Origin: an uncultured Lachnospiraceae bacterium
GTDB lineage: Bacteria; Bacillota; Clostridia; Lachnospirales; Lachnospiraceae
DNA: 44,992 nt
Direction: 5' to 3'
NCBI GenBank assembly: GCA_947174505.1
Contig: CAMWJF010000033.1
Span: forward strand, 1 to 44,992
The position numbers were made by a program, and so were the translations under genes. This document shows positions 24,501 through 32,800 of this stretch, piece after piece. Position 1 is the stretch's first letter. Each line of letters opens with the position of its first letter. A model generated the notes under the pieces. It did no database searches, was not told the origin of the DNA, and was given only the letters and a program-made list of their open reading frames with translations.

Positions 24501-25415
24501 ATGAAAATGGTAACGGCAGAAGAACTGTTTGAATATATAAAAGCGCAGGATATCAATATAGAAATATATGGAAATAAGGATGTGGCAATTACTGGTTTTA
24601 CTTCACTGAATAATTATAGATTGGGAAGCATTACCTGGGTCAAAGGACAAACTAATGCAGATTTGAACAGGAAAAAACTGACGGCGGTCATATGCCTGCC
24701 GGATATTATAGTAGAAGCGGAAGTGAAATTGATAACGGATAATCCGAAAGATGTCTTTTTTAAAGTAGTTGATTATCTGGATGACTGTGAGAATGTTTTT
24801 GGCATAGCGGAAACGGCGGTGCTCGGTAAAGACGTGCAGATCGGCGAACGAGTTTTTGTCGGGGATTATTGCTACATCGGGGATCACGTGCAGATCGGCG
24901 ACGACACGAAGATAGAAGCGCATGTGGTGCTTCACAGTAATGTAAGAATTGGCAAAAGATGTGTTGTGAAGGCGGGCGCAGTGATCGGCGGAGATGGATT
25001 CGGGTATTCCAAAAGAGACCATAGATACCAAAAAGTATCCCACCATGGAAGAGTTGTTGTAGGGGATGATGTTGATATAGGAAGCAATACATGTATTGAC
25101 CGTGGAACGATAGACGATACGGTCATTGGAGACGGCGTCAAAATAGATAATTTGTGTCACATTGCCCATAATGTGATGATAGGAAGCCATTCCTGTATTG
25201 TGGCAAACAGTACGATTTGTGGAAGTGTGTTGATCGGGCAGGAAGTGTACATCGCACCTCATGTCACGATTTTAAATCAAATGCAGGTGGGAGACGGGGC
25301 AGTGATCGGTATGGGGGCGGGTGTGTTAAACCATATACCGCCCAATACGGTTAATATTGGACTTCCGGCGAAAACAATCCGCAACAGGACGGAAGAGGAT
25401 TGGGAGAAATATTGA
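24501..25415 (+). CDS. LpxD-like sugar N-acyltransferase (left-handed beta-helix)
   Basis: The 304-residue protein has an N-terminal alpha/beta domain (about residues 1-95, including GSITWV) and then a long run of hexapeptide repeats. The stretch from VIGGDGFGY to HIAHNVMIGSH is the LpxD signature, with CIDRGTIDDT, KIDNLCHIAHN and the catalytic histidine in place. LpxD attaches 3-hydroxyacyl chains to UDP-glucosamine in lipid A synthesis. This organism looks Gram-positive and no other lipid A gene is nearby, so a role in acylating an amino sugar of the local glycan is more likely. The gene begins two bases after the deacetylase stop codon. Confidence 0.82.
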   Translation: MKMVTAEELFEYIKAQDINIEIYGNKDVAITGFTSLNNYRLGSITWVKGQTNADLNRKKLTAVICLPDIIVEAEVKLITDNPKDVFFKVVDYLDDCENVFGIAETAVLGKDVQIGERVFVGDYCYIGDHVQIGDDTKIEAHVVLHSNVRIGKRCVVKAGAVIGGDGFGYSKRDHRYQKVSHHGRVVVGDDVDIGSNTCIDRGTIDDTVIGDGVKIDNLCHIAHNVMIGSHSCIVANSTICGSVLIGQEVYIAPHVTILNQMQVGDGAVIGMGAGVLNHIPPNTVNIGLPAKTIRNRTEEDWEKY

Positions 25416-25426
25416 TGAGGTAGGAT

Positions 25427-26548
25427 ATGATTTTAAAATGCACATCTTTTGAAGAAATGCATAAGGAAATTACCGAACAGGATATGTCAATCGTCGTTTT
25501 CGGGGCGGGTGTGATCGGTACGGTCACGGTTCCTGAGATTTTGCGGCAGTATGACCTGCTTGGGCGGATTGCCTGTTATATTGACAACAGTCCGGCGGCT
25601 TGGGAACGTAAGATTGTATTCGAAGACAGGATACTGGATATCAAGCCGGTTGATCAGTTGAGGAATTTGGAAAAGAATACGGTCGTTCTCATTGCGGTCA
25701 GCAGATATGCGGAAATACTGGCGCAACTGGAACAAATGTCACATAAGGTATATATATCTTATTATATAATCCCTATGATGTGTATCCATAATTTCTGCAG
25801 CGATATTTCAGGCGGTACTCCAATACTTTCGGAAAAGCCGCTGATTCCAAAAAAAATTCATTATATGTGGCTTGGGAAAAAGCAGATTCCTCCCAATTTA
25901 CAGAAATGTATTGATAGCTGGAAAAAGTATTGCCCGGATTATGAAATTATCCGATGGGATGAAAATAACTATGATGTTCAAAGACAGGCATATATGAAGG
26001 CAGCGTATGAAAAGGGGGCTTATGGTTTCGTGCCGGATTATGCACGGCTGGATATTCTGTACCGGCATGGCGGGATTTATATGGACACGGATGTGGAAGT
26101 GGTAAAATGTCTTGATCCGCTTCTGTATCAGGAAGCCTTCTGCGGGATAGAAAAATGGCAGGTACTTAACTTTGGCGGATGCAGCGGGGCCATAAAGGGA
26201 CATCGAATGGTTGGGGAATTTCTGAAAGCCAGAGAGGACGTTCTGTTCCTGGATGCAGAGGGCAGACAAAATACCGTTACCTGTGGGTTTTATGATACAA
26301 ATGTGGCGATAAAAAACGGTTATCAGATCAATGGAACCACACAGAATATTCAAGGTATGAATATTTATGCCTTCGATTATTTCCACCCCTATGATTATAT
26401 GTCGGGGCGTACATACATGACAGAGCATACTTACGCCATTCACCGATTTAACGGTGGCTGGCTGGATGAGAAAATGAAACAGGCAAACCGGGCGGCTATG
26501 CAGAAATATGACCGCATATATGAACGGGCGGTCCAAAACGGAGTCTGA
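25427..26548 (+). CDS. Rossmann-like module fused to GT32-type glycosyltransferase
   Basis: The 373-residue protein has two parts. Residues about 18-115 are the recurring module (IVVFGAGVIG, CYIDNSPAAWE). From about residue 140 there is a GT32-type GT-A domain with PKKIHYMWLGKKQIP, KYCPDYEIIRWDENNYD, YARLDILYRHGGIYMDTDVE (D-x-D at about 219-221, for metal and sugar-nucleotide binding) and a final IHRFNGGW. This matches the mannosyl- or galactosyltransferase-like enzymes (Gly_transf_sug/DXD family). It acts in the cytoplasm, since no membrane segment is seen. A 97-base gap follows. Confidence 0.85.
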   Translation: MILKCTSFEEMHKEITEQDMSIVVFGAGVIGTVTVPEILRQYDLLGRIACYIDNSPAAWERKIVFEDRILDIKPVDQLRNLEKNTVVLIAVSRYAEILAQLEQMSHKVYISYYIIPMMCIHNFCSDISGGTPILSEKPLIPKKIHYMWLGKKQIPPNLQKCIDSWKKYCPDYEIIRWDENNYDVQRQAYMKAAYEKGAYGFVPDYARLDILYRHGGIYMDTDVEVVKCLDPLLYQEAFCGIEKWQVLNFGGCSGAIKGHRMVGEFLKAREDVLFLDAEGRQNTVTCGFYDTNVAIKNGYQINGTTQNIQGMNIYAFDYFHPYDYMSGRTYMTEHTYAIHRFNGGWLDEKMKQANRAAMQKYDRIYERAVQNGV

Positions 26549-26645
26549 GTTTCCGGTATGGACAGTGATTCGATCCGATCATTGATCTCGTCTTTTTATA
26601 CCTTTTCAGAATAGCATAAGAAAGAAAATAGTGAGGGATGGCAGC

Positions 26646-27719
26646 ATGAAAAATACAGAGAAAATTTTACCGTATCTTGAGGACGAGCAGTCCAGATTTA
26701 TTTATCAGAAAAGGGTGGAATATAATCAAACAGGGGATTTCAATGCCATAAATGCGATTGTTGACCGCTATCTGCCCAAGCTGCATGACAAGCCCTACTA
26801 TCCGGGGATGGAAGACACGCTGTTCCAATTGTTGGAGGATAAGAGAAATATTGTCATTTTTGGAAGCGGTATGAATGGAAAAGCTTTGTCGGGAACTTTC
26901 AGAGCGCATGGAATTATGCCTGTATGCTATGCGGACAATGCAAAAGATATGTGGGGAACCATGCTGGAGGGACTTGAGATAAAAAACCCTGCGGAGATTG
27001 ATTTTGGCAGTGTGGATGCGGTGGTGATTTCCCCGTTTAAGCAGACGGTTGTGGATGCAATGCGAAAACAGTTGTGGGAGCTTGGCGTCCGGGAAGAAAC
27101 GTTGTTCAACTATAAGGACTTTAGCGCGTCGGTGCTGGAATGGGATCTGTATTTTGATCCGGATATTGTCAGGCTTCGCGAGGACGAGGTGTTTGTGGAC
27201 GCCGGCGCCCTGAATCTGGAGACAAGCCTGAGATTTATGGAAGAGTGCTGCAGCAGCCATGTTCAGAATTACAGGATACATGCCTTTGAACCGGACGGCG
27301 CATCCTATGAGCGGTGCAGGGACATGCTGAAAAACATGCCGGACACCGCGATTCAGTTATACCACGCAGGTCTGTGGAGCGAGGATACGACGCTGTATTT
27401 TGAAGAGGCCGGAAATGCGGCGAGCCGGATATCGAAGGAGAAAACGGGAACGTCGATCAGAGCTGTCGCTCTGGATAACTGCGTTTCAGGGCCGGTTACC
27501 TTTATTAAAATGGATATAGAGGGAGCGGAGCTGGAAGCATTGAAGGGGTGCCGGGAGATCATTCAAAGGTACAGACCCAGGCTGGCGATTTCCGCTTATC
27601 ACAAAAAGGAAGATTTGGTGGAGCTTCCGTTATACATAAAGGAGCTGGTTCCGGAATATAAGTTATACATTCGGCATTACAGCAATGCATCTGTAGAGAC
27701 GGTGTTATACGCAGTGTAA
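26646..27719 (+). CDS. Rossmann-like module fused to FkbM-family methyltransferase
   Basis: From the ATG at 26646 (GAGGGA eight bases upstream) the protein has 357 residues. Residues about 63-160 are the recurring module (IVIFGSGMNGKAL, CYADNAKDMWG, DAVVISPFKQT). From about 180 there is an FkbM-type methyltransferase: EVFVDAGALNLETSL, HAFEPDGASYERC, TFIKMDIEGAELEALKG and a terminal LAISAYHKKEDL. FkbM enzymes O-methylate sugars and polyketides with S-adenosylmethionine. It probably methylates a hydroxyl of the locus glycan. The 97-base gap before it has no strong promoter. The gap contains a GATCATTGATC palindrome and a T-rich stretch of uncertain meaning. Confidence 0.82.
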   Translation: MKNTEKILPYLEDEQSRFIYQKRVEYNQTGDFNAINAIVDRYLPKLHDKPYYPGMEDTLFQLLEDKRNIVIFGSGMNGKALSGTFRAHGIMPVCYADNAKDMWGTMLEGLEIKNPAEIDFGSVDAVVISPFKQTVVDAMRKQLWELGVREETLFNYKDFSASVLEWDLYFDPDIVRLREDEVFVDAGALNLETSLRFMEECCSSHVQNYRIHAFEPDGASYERCRDMLKNMPDTAIQLYHAGLWSEDTTLYFEEAGNAASRISKEKTGTSIRAVALDNCVSGPVTFIKMDIEGAELEALKGCREIIQRYRPRLAISAYHKKEDLVELPLYIKELVPEYKLYIRHYSNASVETVLYAV

Positions 27720-27780
27720 CGGAGCGGAGCAATCAGAAAGAGTGTGCTGGACAGTGGCTCTTTATGGCAGGAGATATTTG

Positions 27781-28944
27781 ATGCGTGTGATCGACAACAA
27801 AGAGGAATTGCAGGACTTTTTATCGGAAAGGGAAGGGATAACAGTATATGGCGCAAGATATAACCTGCGGCTTTTTCTGGAAGCGCTTAACATACTGGGA
27901 TATTCTTCCAGCTATGTAAAAGAGATTCTTGTCACAGATATGGCGGGGAATCCGGAATATGTGGATCATATTCCCGTGCACGCTTACAGGAAAGAAAACT
28001 TTAAAGAGGGAGAAAGCTTTTTCCTTACGTTAGCGGAGGATTATATATCAGATGTAAGTAAAAGGCTGGAAGAAGACGGTTTCTTTGTCGTCAGGATGAC
28101 AGAACGGCTGCTTAACAGTGAAATCGTAACCTATGATTATATATACAGTGATGTCTGTCATATGATGGCGGACTTTACCAATTCCTTTTCGAATAACTGC
28201 GCAGGTTTCAATGAGCCTGTTCCAGGTGGGAAAAAGTATGCATGGAGCTGTTGGTGGCAGGGAATGGAGCAGGCGCCGAACTTAATCAGGGCGTGTATCA
28301 ACAGCCAGAAAAGATATCTTCCCGATGAAGTGGAGCTGGTTGTCATCACAGAAGATAATTATTGCGATTATGTGGATTTCCCGCAGTGGCTGATTGATAA
28401 AGTGGAAGACGGAAGGGTAACCCTCACAACTTTTTCCGATGTGATCCGCGCAAGCCTTCTATACAAATACGGGGGAATCTGGCTGGATTCCACCATTCTT
28501 TTGACGGAAACGCTGCCGATAGATTTTTGGGAGTACGAGATATTTACGATCAGGGAATTTCGGTACTGCCTGCCGTTTATGGGCGGAAAACCCGGTCAGA
28601 AGTTTTACAGGTTTTTGATGGAGGGCTTCTTTTATTACTATAAGAATTATGGGAGAACAAAGTATTATCTTTTGGTGACTTATCTTCTTGATATTGCCAT
28701 GAACACATATCCTGATATACGGGAAACATACGATAAGTTACCAGAGAAGAGCCCGGGGATCAGCAATATAGATAATTTTGATTCTCTTTCTTATCATATG
28801 CATGAGAAATATTCGCCGGAAGTATACCATAAATACATGGAGGGAATTTACGTTCACAAATTGCAGAGAAGATTTGACAGATTCGGGGAAAGCATCAATG
28901 ATGCTGATAATATTTACCATTATATATTGTCAGAATTTTTATGA
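27781..28944 (+). CDS. Rossmann-like module fused to capsular polysaccharide-type glycosyltransferase
   Basis: The ATG at 27781 follows CAGGAGA closely and gives 387 residues. The first roughly 110 residues are a divergent form of the locus module (ITVYGARYNLRLFLEAL, ILVTDMAGNPEYVDHIPVH). The rest matches the Caps_synth (PF05704) type of GT32-like enzymes: WSCWWQGMEQAPNLIRAC, VVITEDNYCDYV, IRASLLYKYGGIWLDSTIL, where WLDST replaces the D-x-D. A C-terminal helical region follows. It probably transfers a sugar in the cytoplasm. It is the last gene of the glycan island. The next gene has its own promoter in the 100-base gap that follows. Confidence 0.78.
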   Translation: MRVIDNKEELQDFLSEREGITVYGARYNLRLFLEALNILGYSSSYVKEILVTDMAGNPEYVDHIPVHAYRKENFKEGESFFLTLAEDYISDVSKRLEEDGFFVVRMTERLLNSEIVTYDYIYSDVCHMMADFTNSFSNNCAGFNEPVPGGKKYAWSCWWQGMEQAPNLIRACINSQKRYLPDEVELVVITEDNYCDYVDFPQWLIDKVEDGRVTLTTFSDVIRASLLYKYGGIWLDSTILLTETLPIDFWEYEIFTIREFRYCLPFMGGKPGQKFYRFLMEGFFYYYKNYGRTKYYLLVTYLLDIAMNTYPDIRETYDKLPEKSPGISNIDNFDSLSYHMHEKYSPEVYHKYMEGIYVHKLQRRFDRFGESINDADNIYHYILSEFL

Positions 28945-28978
28945 GATTGTCAGATAAATTTGGAATATCCGTTTTTTA

Positions 28979-29007
28979 TTTACTTCCGTTTCCCACAATG
29001 TTAAAAT
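28979..29007 (+). promoter_or_regulatory. Extended -10 promoter for the epimerase/flagellin segment
   Basis: TTTACT (28979-28984) and TAAAAT (29002-29007) are separated by 17 bases, with TG one base before the -10. Transcription would start near 29014, about 30 bases before the ATG at 29045. It resembles a vegetative sigma promoter, not a flagellar sigma-28 site. Confidence 0.6.
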
Positions 29008-29044
29008 AGGATTATATTAGGGAAACAGAAGGACGGAAATAAAT

Positions 29045-29707
29045 ATGAACTTTGAATTAACAGCATCCATGATGTGCGCCAACTACGGCAATCTGGAAAA
29101 GGAAGTGCGGGATTTAGAGGAAGGCGGCATCGATTCTTTTCATATCGATATTATGGACGGCCGTTATGTGCCGAATTTTGCCATGTCTTTAAACGACATG
29201 GCTTATATTGCGTCAGCAACGCAGAAGCCTTTGGACGTCCATCTCATGATTGAACACCCAAATAATAACATACATATTTTTCTGGAAAAACTTCGCAAGG
29301 GCGATACGGTTTACATTCATCCCGAGGCGGAGTACCACCCGTCTACCACGCTTCAGAAGATCATTAACGCGGGAATGATACCGGGGATTGCCATCAATCC
29401 AGGAACCAGCATTGAGACGGTTATGGAGATGCTGGTAATCGTTAAAAAAGTATTGGTGATGGCGGTGAATCCCGGCAACGCAGGGCAGATGTATTTGCCC
29501 TATGTGGGAAAGAAAATCACCAGACTTTTGGCGATCAAGGATGATACGAAGTTTGAGATCTATTGGGACGGCGCCTGCGGAGCGGACAAGATCAAACAGT
29601 ATGCGCCAAGGGGAGTGAAGGGATTCGTTCTGGGCACAACGCTTCTTTTTGGAAAGGATGCGCCCTACGGGGAAACCCTGCGGAATATCAGGGAGCTGCA
29701 TTTTTAG
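29045..29707 (+). CDS. Ribulose-phosphate 3-epimerase family protein
   Basis: The 220-residue protein is a TIM barrel of the Rpe/allulose-6-phosphate epimerase family. It shows FELTASMMCANY, HIDIMDGRYVPNF (metal-binding His and catalytic Asp, about residues 33-45), DVHLMIEHP near 66 and VMAVNPGNAGQ near 139. The C-terminal motif, usually V-D-G-G, reads YWDGACG near 176. Length is normal. It would interconvert ketose phosphates at C3. The pentose-phosphate enzyme is usually elsewhere in the genome. Here, between the glycan island and the flagellin and upstream of a cytidylyltransferase and an alditol-type dehydrogenase, it could feed a dedicated sugar-alcohol pathway. The exact substrate is uncertain. 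Confidence 0.8.
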   Translation: MNFELTASMMCANYGNLEKEVRDLEEGGIDSFHIDIMDGRYVPNFAMSLNDMAYIASATQKPLDVHLMIEHPNNNIHIFLEKLRKGDTVYIHPEAEYHPSTTLQKIINAGMIPGIAINPGTSIETVMEMLVIVKKVLVMAVNPGNAGQMYLPYVGKKITRLLAIKDDTKFEIYWDGACGADKIKQYAPRGVKGFVLGTTLLFGKDAPYGETLRNIRELHF

Positions 29708-29804
29708 AGAGAGACGAAAAAATAGATGGAGGGACATCAAATATTTGGCTATGCATTTAACGTAGAGGGCTGAATGCCCAAGGTAAAGGGGGAAAAGGGG
29801 AATT
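29708..29804 (+). promoter_or_regulatory. Leader of the giant flagellin gene
   Basis: The 97-base leader has no recognisable sigma-28 promoter. It contains a small hairpin GATG-GAGGGA-CATC (29725-29738) with GGA in the loop, a second weak hairpin GGGC-TGAAT-GCCC (29767-29779), and a very G-rich ribosome-binding stretch (AAAGGGGGAAAAGGGG) before the ATG. GGA in a loop and in the Shine-Dalgarno is what a CsrA-type repressor recognises in flagellin leaders of other Firmicutes. This is inference only. Confidence 0.35.
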
Positions 29805-32800
29805 ATGAGTATACTGATACAGCACAATATGCTTATGATGAATGCCAGCCGACAGCTTAAGACTAACACAGATAAGAAGGCAAAAACAGCGGAGAAACTT
29901 TCATCGGGTTATCGGATCAACCGGGCGGCGGACGATGCGGCCGGTTTGTCTATATCCGAGAAAATGCGGTGGATGGTCAGAGGACTGAACAAGGGCACGG
30001 AGAATGCGCAGGATGGCGTATCCTGGGTGCAGATTGGGGACGGTTCCATGGAGGAAGCCCATGCTATTCTGCATAGAATGACAGAGCTTGCCATCAAAGC
30101 GTCAAACGAGACGAACTCCGATGGAGACCGGGCGCTGATGCAGGTGGAGTTTGACCAGTTACAGAAAGAACTGGACCGGCTTACAGACAATACCTATTTT
30201 AATGAACAGCATATTTTTCAGGAGCATGAAACTCCCTATTATCAGATTGAGGGCTCCGCACAGTGGCCGCAGTCGATGCCTCACACGGTTCGGGCCGGGG
30301 CAAACGATCTGGTGATCACATACAGGCAGCGGGAAACTGACCAGCCCAAAACAGCTTCCATCACAGTTCCGCCGGGGGACTATACAACCAGGGAATTGAT
30401 GGATGAGATTGATTCTGCCCTTGGGGAAGCGGGTGTATCGAAGGACGGGATTGTGTTTGAGTATACACAGCTTGGGCGCTGTAACCTGAATCTGGAGGGC
30501 GGTGAGAAGATAGACGAGGTTTCCGGCGGTCTTTCGTATCTTTTGTTTGATAATTATGGCGGCGGTGATTTGGGTGCGCTGATCGGTACGACTGTGTTTG
30601 AAGATGATGATATGTCCACCATTGTCGTACAGGACGGCACCAACGACTATCTTAACTTTAAAGTGATAAGCGCAGACAACTCAGAACCCCCGAAGGATAT
30701 TGTGATTGATCTGGATGCGGGAAATTATACAAAGAAGCAGTTGATAGAGATTCTGAATAAGAAGCTGCAGGATGCGGGAACGAACGTGGTGGCGGAAAAG
30801 TACGGCACCGGAATTAAGATGTCCAGCCCCGACTATATCATCTCTGAATTTAAGGGAAACATGTTTGAGATTGACGGGGCGCTGTATACGTCGATATTTT
30901 ATGATAATATACAGCATGCGGATATCACCTACACCTCTGCGGAGCTTTTAGGCGGGTATGTCCTGCTGGATCCCGCTTATAATCCGAGCAATAATGGCAA
31001 TGACCCTGAGAATGAGGTTTTTCATTTCGAAAAGGGTGTCAATGATCTTCTGGTGCTTGCGCCCAATGAGGGCAAGGAGATCACCATAGACTTATCGGGC
31101 ATGGACGGCAGGACTATGGCGGAAACTTGTGCATATTTGAATCAGGAGTTTGCGAAGGAGGGCGTAAAACTGACGGCGCAGGCAATTCCCTCGACTACTA
31201 CGACTGCTGTGACAGATATTTACGGCAATCGGAAATACGTGCGCTATATGAGAATGGAAATCACTTCCCAGGAGGAAGGACTGCAAAGTAAGGTGGGGAT
31301 CAACAAGACAAAAAGCACCGCCTACGCCACGCTGTTTACCGCGCAGAACAAGACGGTTTATAGAAATGATGCGGAGTTTGGCGGCAATGATACGGTGGTT
31401 GACGGCAATGCCTATCTGGAGGGCCTCAGAAGACTGAACGGCGGCCTGGATATTAAGGCTGGCGTCAATGATTCTTTCCGAATCCAGGTATCCTCTGACC
31501 CGGCAGTGACGATTACACTGGAAGCGAAGAAATATGCCAATGCCGCGGCCCTGGTGACAGAAATAAAAAGCAAATTAAAGGACGCGGGTTACGGCGACGA
31601 TGTCATTTCCGTGACGAGCTCGGCGTCGGGCCAGATCAGAATGCAGGGGGCAAAGACGGATGTTACGGGGATCCGGGTCAGCGAGGTTCCGGGAAATGAG
31701 GGGTACCGGGATATTTTTCAGGGAGAAAAGATCCTGCCAAAGCATGAGTCGCAGTCAGGCGTTGCTGCGTCCGTCATTTTGCCGGAGAAGGCGGTGGTAC
31801 ATGCGGACGGCAGCGTGTATATTGATCCGGCCTATGGAAATCTGATGGTGCTGGTGGACGGCGGATACTGGCATCAGGCGAATGTAGGCGGAAACTGGAC
31901 TTCCCTGCAGGAACTGGCGGACCACATTACGGCCCAGATGGAACCCACCCAGCAGAATAATACCTTCAGCAGTATTTCAGAGAGAGGAACCGCCCAGGCA
32001 ACCACGGTGCCTGCACCCAGCACCTCAAAGGGAAACACTGTCAGTAATGCCAGCCCATCCAGCTATGATAAGCAGGGAACGACCATAGTGGACGGGATTG
32101 GAGAAGGGGGAACCGGTAAGCTGAAAGAAAATAAGGGGGCCACGGTAACCGTGGGGAAAGCGCTGCCCAACACTATTGAGATCACGGAGCGCAATAAAGA
32201 CTTTAGCTTTCGGTTAAACAGCGGCGCATGGATTACCATAGATTTATCCAAAGAACTGGGAAAAACCACCTTTAGCAGTCCGGCGGATTTTCAGGCTGCC
32301 CTGCAGACGGCTATTAACAGTAAATTGAACAAACAGCCGGAGGAGCTTGGGGGTGTCAAGGTAGGCCTGAACAACGGGAGGCTGGAGTTTACGGCAGGTA
32401 TCAAAAAACCGGACGGAAACAACGAGCTGGGCATCAATACCCATTTGACGATGAACGTTACCCAAAAGGGCGGGTTTATTTATGATCTGCATGCCACGTA
32501 CTATGCAGGCTCCGCTACCTTAAGCGGGAGAGAGTCGGGTACTGTCAAGGGGGTGAATGCCAATTTTACCACCAAGGGAAGCACAACCTTGAAGGTCACT
32601 TTAGGAAAACCCGGCGCCGCGCCGGAGAATATCAATCTGACGCTGAATGGTAGCTATACCAGAGAATCGCTTAAGACGGAATTAAACAATCAATTATACG
32701 GCAAGGCGACTGTATCCTACGATACGCTAGGACGTCTGGTATTTACAACTGTCGGCAAAGGCGATGACTATACCATCAGTGTGGATCAGACAAGTCCGGC

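Noticed and set aside
24501..25415. LpxD-like gene as evidence of a Gram-negative host
   Set aside because: No other lipid A or outer-membrane gene is present, and the remaining gene content is clostridial.
26549..26645. Terminator before the FkbM-type gene
   Set aside because: The GATCATTGATC palindrome leaves too small a loop and the T-rich tract is interrupted, so it is not convincing.
282..28944. Wzx/Wzy-dependent capsule or O-antigen locus
   Set aside because: No protein with many hydrophobic segments and no priming transferase was found; the evidence favours cytoplasmic assembly, although export genes could lie outside the window.
29708..29804. Sigma-28 promoter before flagellin
   Set aside because: No TAAA-spacer-GCCGATAA-like sequence could be found in the gap.
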